DNA of 64,000 nucleotides, taken from positions 1 to 64,000 of the forward strand of contig CAZKQB010000004.1 of NCBI GenBank assembly GCA_964554795.1. The letters run 5' to 3'. Source of the DNA: SFHK01 sp964554795 (GTDB lineage Bacteria; Bacillota; Clostridia; Christensenellales; Aristaeellaceae). The notes under the pieces are model-generated. The model did not search any database. It was not told the origin of the DNA and saw only the letters and a program-made list of their open reading frames with translations. Of the stretch, positions 63,811-64,000 are shown in pieces. The position numbers were made by a program, and so were the translations under genes. Position 1 is the stretch's first letter, and every line of letters begins with the position of its first letter.

Positions 63811-64000
63811 ATGAGATTTCGTCAGGTACATCTGGATTTCCATACCTCCGGCCTGATCCCGGACATCGGCGGACGCTTCTCGAAGGAGCAGTTTCAGAGG
63901 GCGCTGAAGCTCGGCCACGTCGATTCCATTACCGTTTTCTCCAAGTGCCATCATGGCTGGGCCTATCATCCCTCAAAGGCCAACACGATGCACCCCAACC
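63811..64000 (+). CDS. Glycoside-hydrolase-like protein (5' part only)
   Basis: The first 63 codons of a gene cut by the window edge. The start MRFRQVHLDFHTSGLIPDIG and the following HVDSITVFSKCHHGWAYHPS match the N-terminal barrel of the alpha-amylase-like hypothetical glycosyl hydrolase family (GHL6 type), whose members are usually 600-700 residues and may have a beta-galactosidase trimerisation domain. GAGGAAG lies before the ATG. It is probably cotranscribed with the amidohydrolase gene and functionally linked to the divergent sugar transporter. Confidence 0.7.
   Translation, partial: MRFRQVHLDFHTSGLIPDIGGRFSKEQFQRALKLGHVDSITVFSKCHHGWAYHPSKANTMHPN

Overview
The window looks like a scaffolded piece of a moderately GC-rich, spore-forming member of the class Clostridia, probably an uncultured or gut-type lineage. 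The evidence is the sporulation genes (spoIID, yabP, yabQ), an IspH-ribosomal S1 fusion gene, a pyrophosphate-type phosphofructokinase, clean sigma-A promoters, Gram-positive ribosome binding sites, and ABC transporters typical of that group. Two 100-N blocks (72-171 and 22273-22372) are scaffold joins, and both fall inside tandem repeats. No rRNA, tRNA, CRISPR array, prophage or intact insertion sequence was seen.

Layout. 1-757 is a 214-bp repeat array, followed by spoIID. 2084-4099 holds an AT-rich HTH/zinc-ribbon regulator and an unassigned radical SAM enzyme. 4314-6712 (minus) is a polar amino acid ABC transporter, divergent from argH (6924-8306). 8573-9726 (minus) is the sporulation/division set yabP-yabQ-divIC. 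9943-16037 (minus) holds an aldose epimerase-like gene and a BMP/nucleoside-type ABC operon. 16292-19540 carries fba facing away from pfp, then nadK. 19692-21252 holds an SPFH protein and a Dabb protein flanked by decayed copies of itself. 21387-30895 is an envelope operon (FHA, FtsW/RodA, PBP, MoxR, DUF58, membrane protein) ending in uvrC. 30957-35745 is pepV-cmk-plsC followed by ispH-rpsA.

35965-38763 holds a small exported protein, an HTH membrane regulator and a PfkB kinase. 39011-42892 (minus) is recQ and the rpsF-ssb-rpsR operon, which has a recognisable S6:S18 autoregulatory leader. 43045-48674 holds a GH36 alpha-galactosidase, a PflA-like radical SAM protein, walJ, a CPBP protease and rlmH. 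48879-53022 holds an orphan protein, a MATE exporter, and a TetR regulator with a drug-type ABC exporter. 53195-57247 holds a TGS-uridine kinase, a secreted protein, DUF4317 and DUF1294 proteins, with repeats between them. 57819-62373 (minus) is a sugar-type ABC transporter, divergent from an amidohydrolase and a partial glycosidase-like gene at the right edge.

The points most worth following up are: a MalF-type permease that carries an extracytoplasmic beta-propeller, encoded beside a binding protein that lacks a lipobox cysteine; an 80/82-bp tandem array whose units each encode a tiny Cys-rich peptide in a chain of ATGA-overlapping reading frames; an ispH-rpsA gene with no AUG, GUG or UUG start in frame; a DUF1653-RecQ fusion whose linker shares a seven-residue motif with the neighbouring SSB tail; and GC hairpins placed directly after the binding-protein gene in all three ABC importer operons.
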